Assembly (NCBI GenBank): GCA_030726195.1 | Contig: JANREF010000129.1 | Location: 1-6,851 of the forward strand | Length of the DNA: 6,851 bases | DNA from: Burkholderiaceae bacterium | GTDB taxonomy: Bacteria > Pseudomonadota > Gammaproteobacteria > Burkholderiales > Burkholderiaceae_C | Direction of reading: 5' to 3' | Shown here: one piece after another, positions 6,454-6,851 of the stretch | Layout of the letters: every line of letters begins with the position of its first letter | Position numbering within the stretch: position 1 is the stretch's first letter | Program-made: the position numbers and the translations under genes | Notes under the pieces: model-generated | Told to the model about the DNA's origin: nothing | What the model saw: only the letters and a program-made list of their open reading frames with translations | Databases searched by the model: none

Positions 6454-6467
6454 ACCCCGGTCGGGGT
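6454..6467. promoter_or_regulatory. GC-rich dyad in the divergent region
   Basis: ACCCC and GGGGT form 5-bp arms around a GGTC loop, 41 bp before the liuB start codon. It could be an operator half-site or a small hairpin in the liuB leader. There is no T-tract, so an intrinsic terminator is unlikely. Confidence 0.3.
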
Positions 6468-6496
6468 TAAGCTGGCAGCTGTTTATTGCTCATGTG

Positions 6497-6501
6497 TAGG
6501 A
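6497..6501 (+). promoter_or_regulatory. Ribosome binding site of liuB
   Basis: TAGGA lies 7 bases before the ATG at 6509 and supports that start. I could not identify a confident -35/-10 pair for liuB between 6434 and 6496. Confidence 0.6.
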
Positions 6502-6508
6502 CACAGCC

Positions 6509-6851
6509 ATGCCCCAATTGCGTAGCCAACTCAACCCCAGAAGCGCCGACTTCCTAGCCAACGCAACCGCCATGCAGTTGTTGGTGGATGACTTGCGGGC
6601 CGTCACCGCCATGACCACAGCTGGCGGCGGCGAGGCGGCGCGGGCCAAGCACGTGGCACGTGGCAAATTGCTCCCGCGGGATAGGGTGCAAACGCTGTTA
6701 GACCCGGGCTCGCCGTTCTTAGAGCTCTCGCCCATGGCGGCTTACAACATGTACGACAACGCCGCGCCCGGTGCGGGCGTGATCACGGGCATTGGCCGCA
6801 TCAACGGCGTGGACTGCATGGTGGTGTGCAACGACGCCACGGTCAAAGGCG
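6509..6851 (+). CDS. liuB: Methylcrotonoyl-CoA carboxylase carboxyltransferase subunit, N-terminal part (3' partial)
   Basis: The window holds the first 114 codons of a carboxyltransferase of about 535 residues. LiuB transfers carboxyl from carboxybiotin on the LiuD-type subunit to 3-methylcrotonyl-CoA, giving 3-methylglutaconyl-CoA in leucine degradation. The opening [15 protein letters not shown], the stretch [20 protein letters not shown] (50-69), [13 protein letters not shown] (70-82), and [14 protein letters not shown] with NDATVKG (90-114) match methylcrotonoyl-CoA carboxylase beta subunits as I know them. [11 protein letters not shown] is shared by related acyl-CoA carboxylases, so geranyl-CoA or propionyl-CoA carboxylase remains possible, but the N-terminal segment favours LiuB. 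The start has a clear Shine-Dalgarno at 6497-6501. The gene diverges from the AraC-type regulator. Other liu genes probably follow beyond the window; this is inferred, not seen. Confidence 0.85.
   Translation, partial: MPQLRSQLNPRSADFLANATAMQLLVDDLRAVTAMTTAGGGEAARAKHVARGKLLPRDRVQTLLDPGSPFLELSPMAAYNMYDNAAPGAGVITGIGRINGVDCMVVCNDATVKG

Noticed and set aside
6650..6663. Tandem CACGTGG repeat in liuB
   Set aside because: It encodes conserved residues around His-Val-Ala-Arg-Gly-Lys; two 7-bp copies in coding sequence are not noteworthy.
1..6851. A new defence, mobile or biosynthetic system
   Set aside because: All eight genes belong to known families with intact motifs, with no repeats, recombinases, toxin-like small genes or composition shift that would suggest an island.

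Overview
The window looks like chromosomal DNA of a betaproteobacterium, most likely Burkholderiales and Comamonadaceae-like. This is an inference from the G+C-rich coding style, the close packing of genes, and the pairing of Trk potassium-uptake genes with acyl-CoA and branched-chain catabolism genes. No rRNA or other phylogenetic marker is present. There are eight protein-coding genes and no RNA gene, mobile element or CRISPR array. The longest gap between genes is 101 bp.

Layout: (1) 1-1508, catabolic block: the C-terminal 100 codons of a thiolase (acetyl-CoA C-acetyltransferase type), then a complete short/medium-chain-type acyl-CoA dehydrogenase, both on +. (2) 1570-5320, a compact + strand unit: trkA, trkH, a single-domain rhodanese and a YchJ-family protein with a SEC-C metal-binding motif. 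The gaps are 8, 37 and 4 bp, so one transcript is likely. (3) 5328-6407, on -, an AraC-family regulator that converges on the YchJ gene with only 7 bp between stop codons. (4) 6408-6508, a divergent intergenic region with an AT-rich inverted repeat and a GC-rich dyad. (5) 6509 to the window end, the start of liuB, the carboxyltransferase subunit of methylcrotonoyl-CoA carboxylase from leucine degradation.

How the genes work together: TrkH is the membrane K+ pathway and TrkA its cytoplasmic nucleotide-binding RCK subunit, so the middle block mainly encodes low-affinity K+ uptake. The rhodanese and YchJ-like protein are probably co-transcribed, but no functional link to K+ is evident. The outer genes act on acyl-CoA: dehydrogenation, thiolysis and, at the far end, carboxylation of 3-methylcrotonyl-CoA. 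The AraC regulator, divergent from liuB, is the natural candidate to control it. This is inference from position only.

I see no previously undescribed system. The points most worth checking are the divergent regulatory region, the hexanucleotide array at the regulator's N-terminus, a probable leaderless start for trkA, and the atypical SEC-C motif of the YchJ-like protein.
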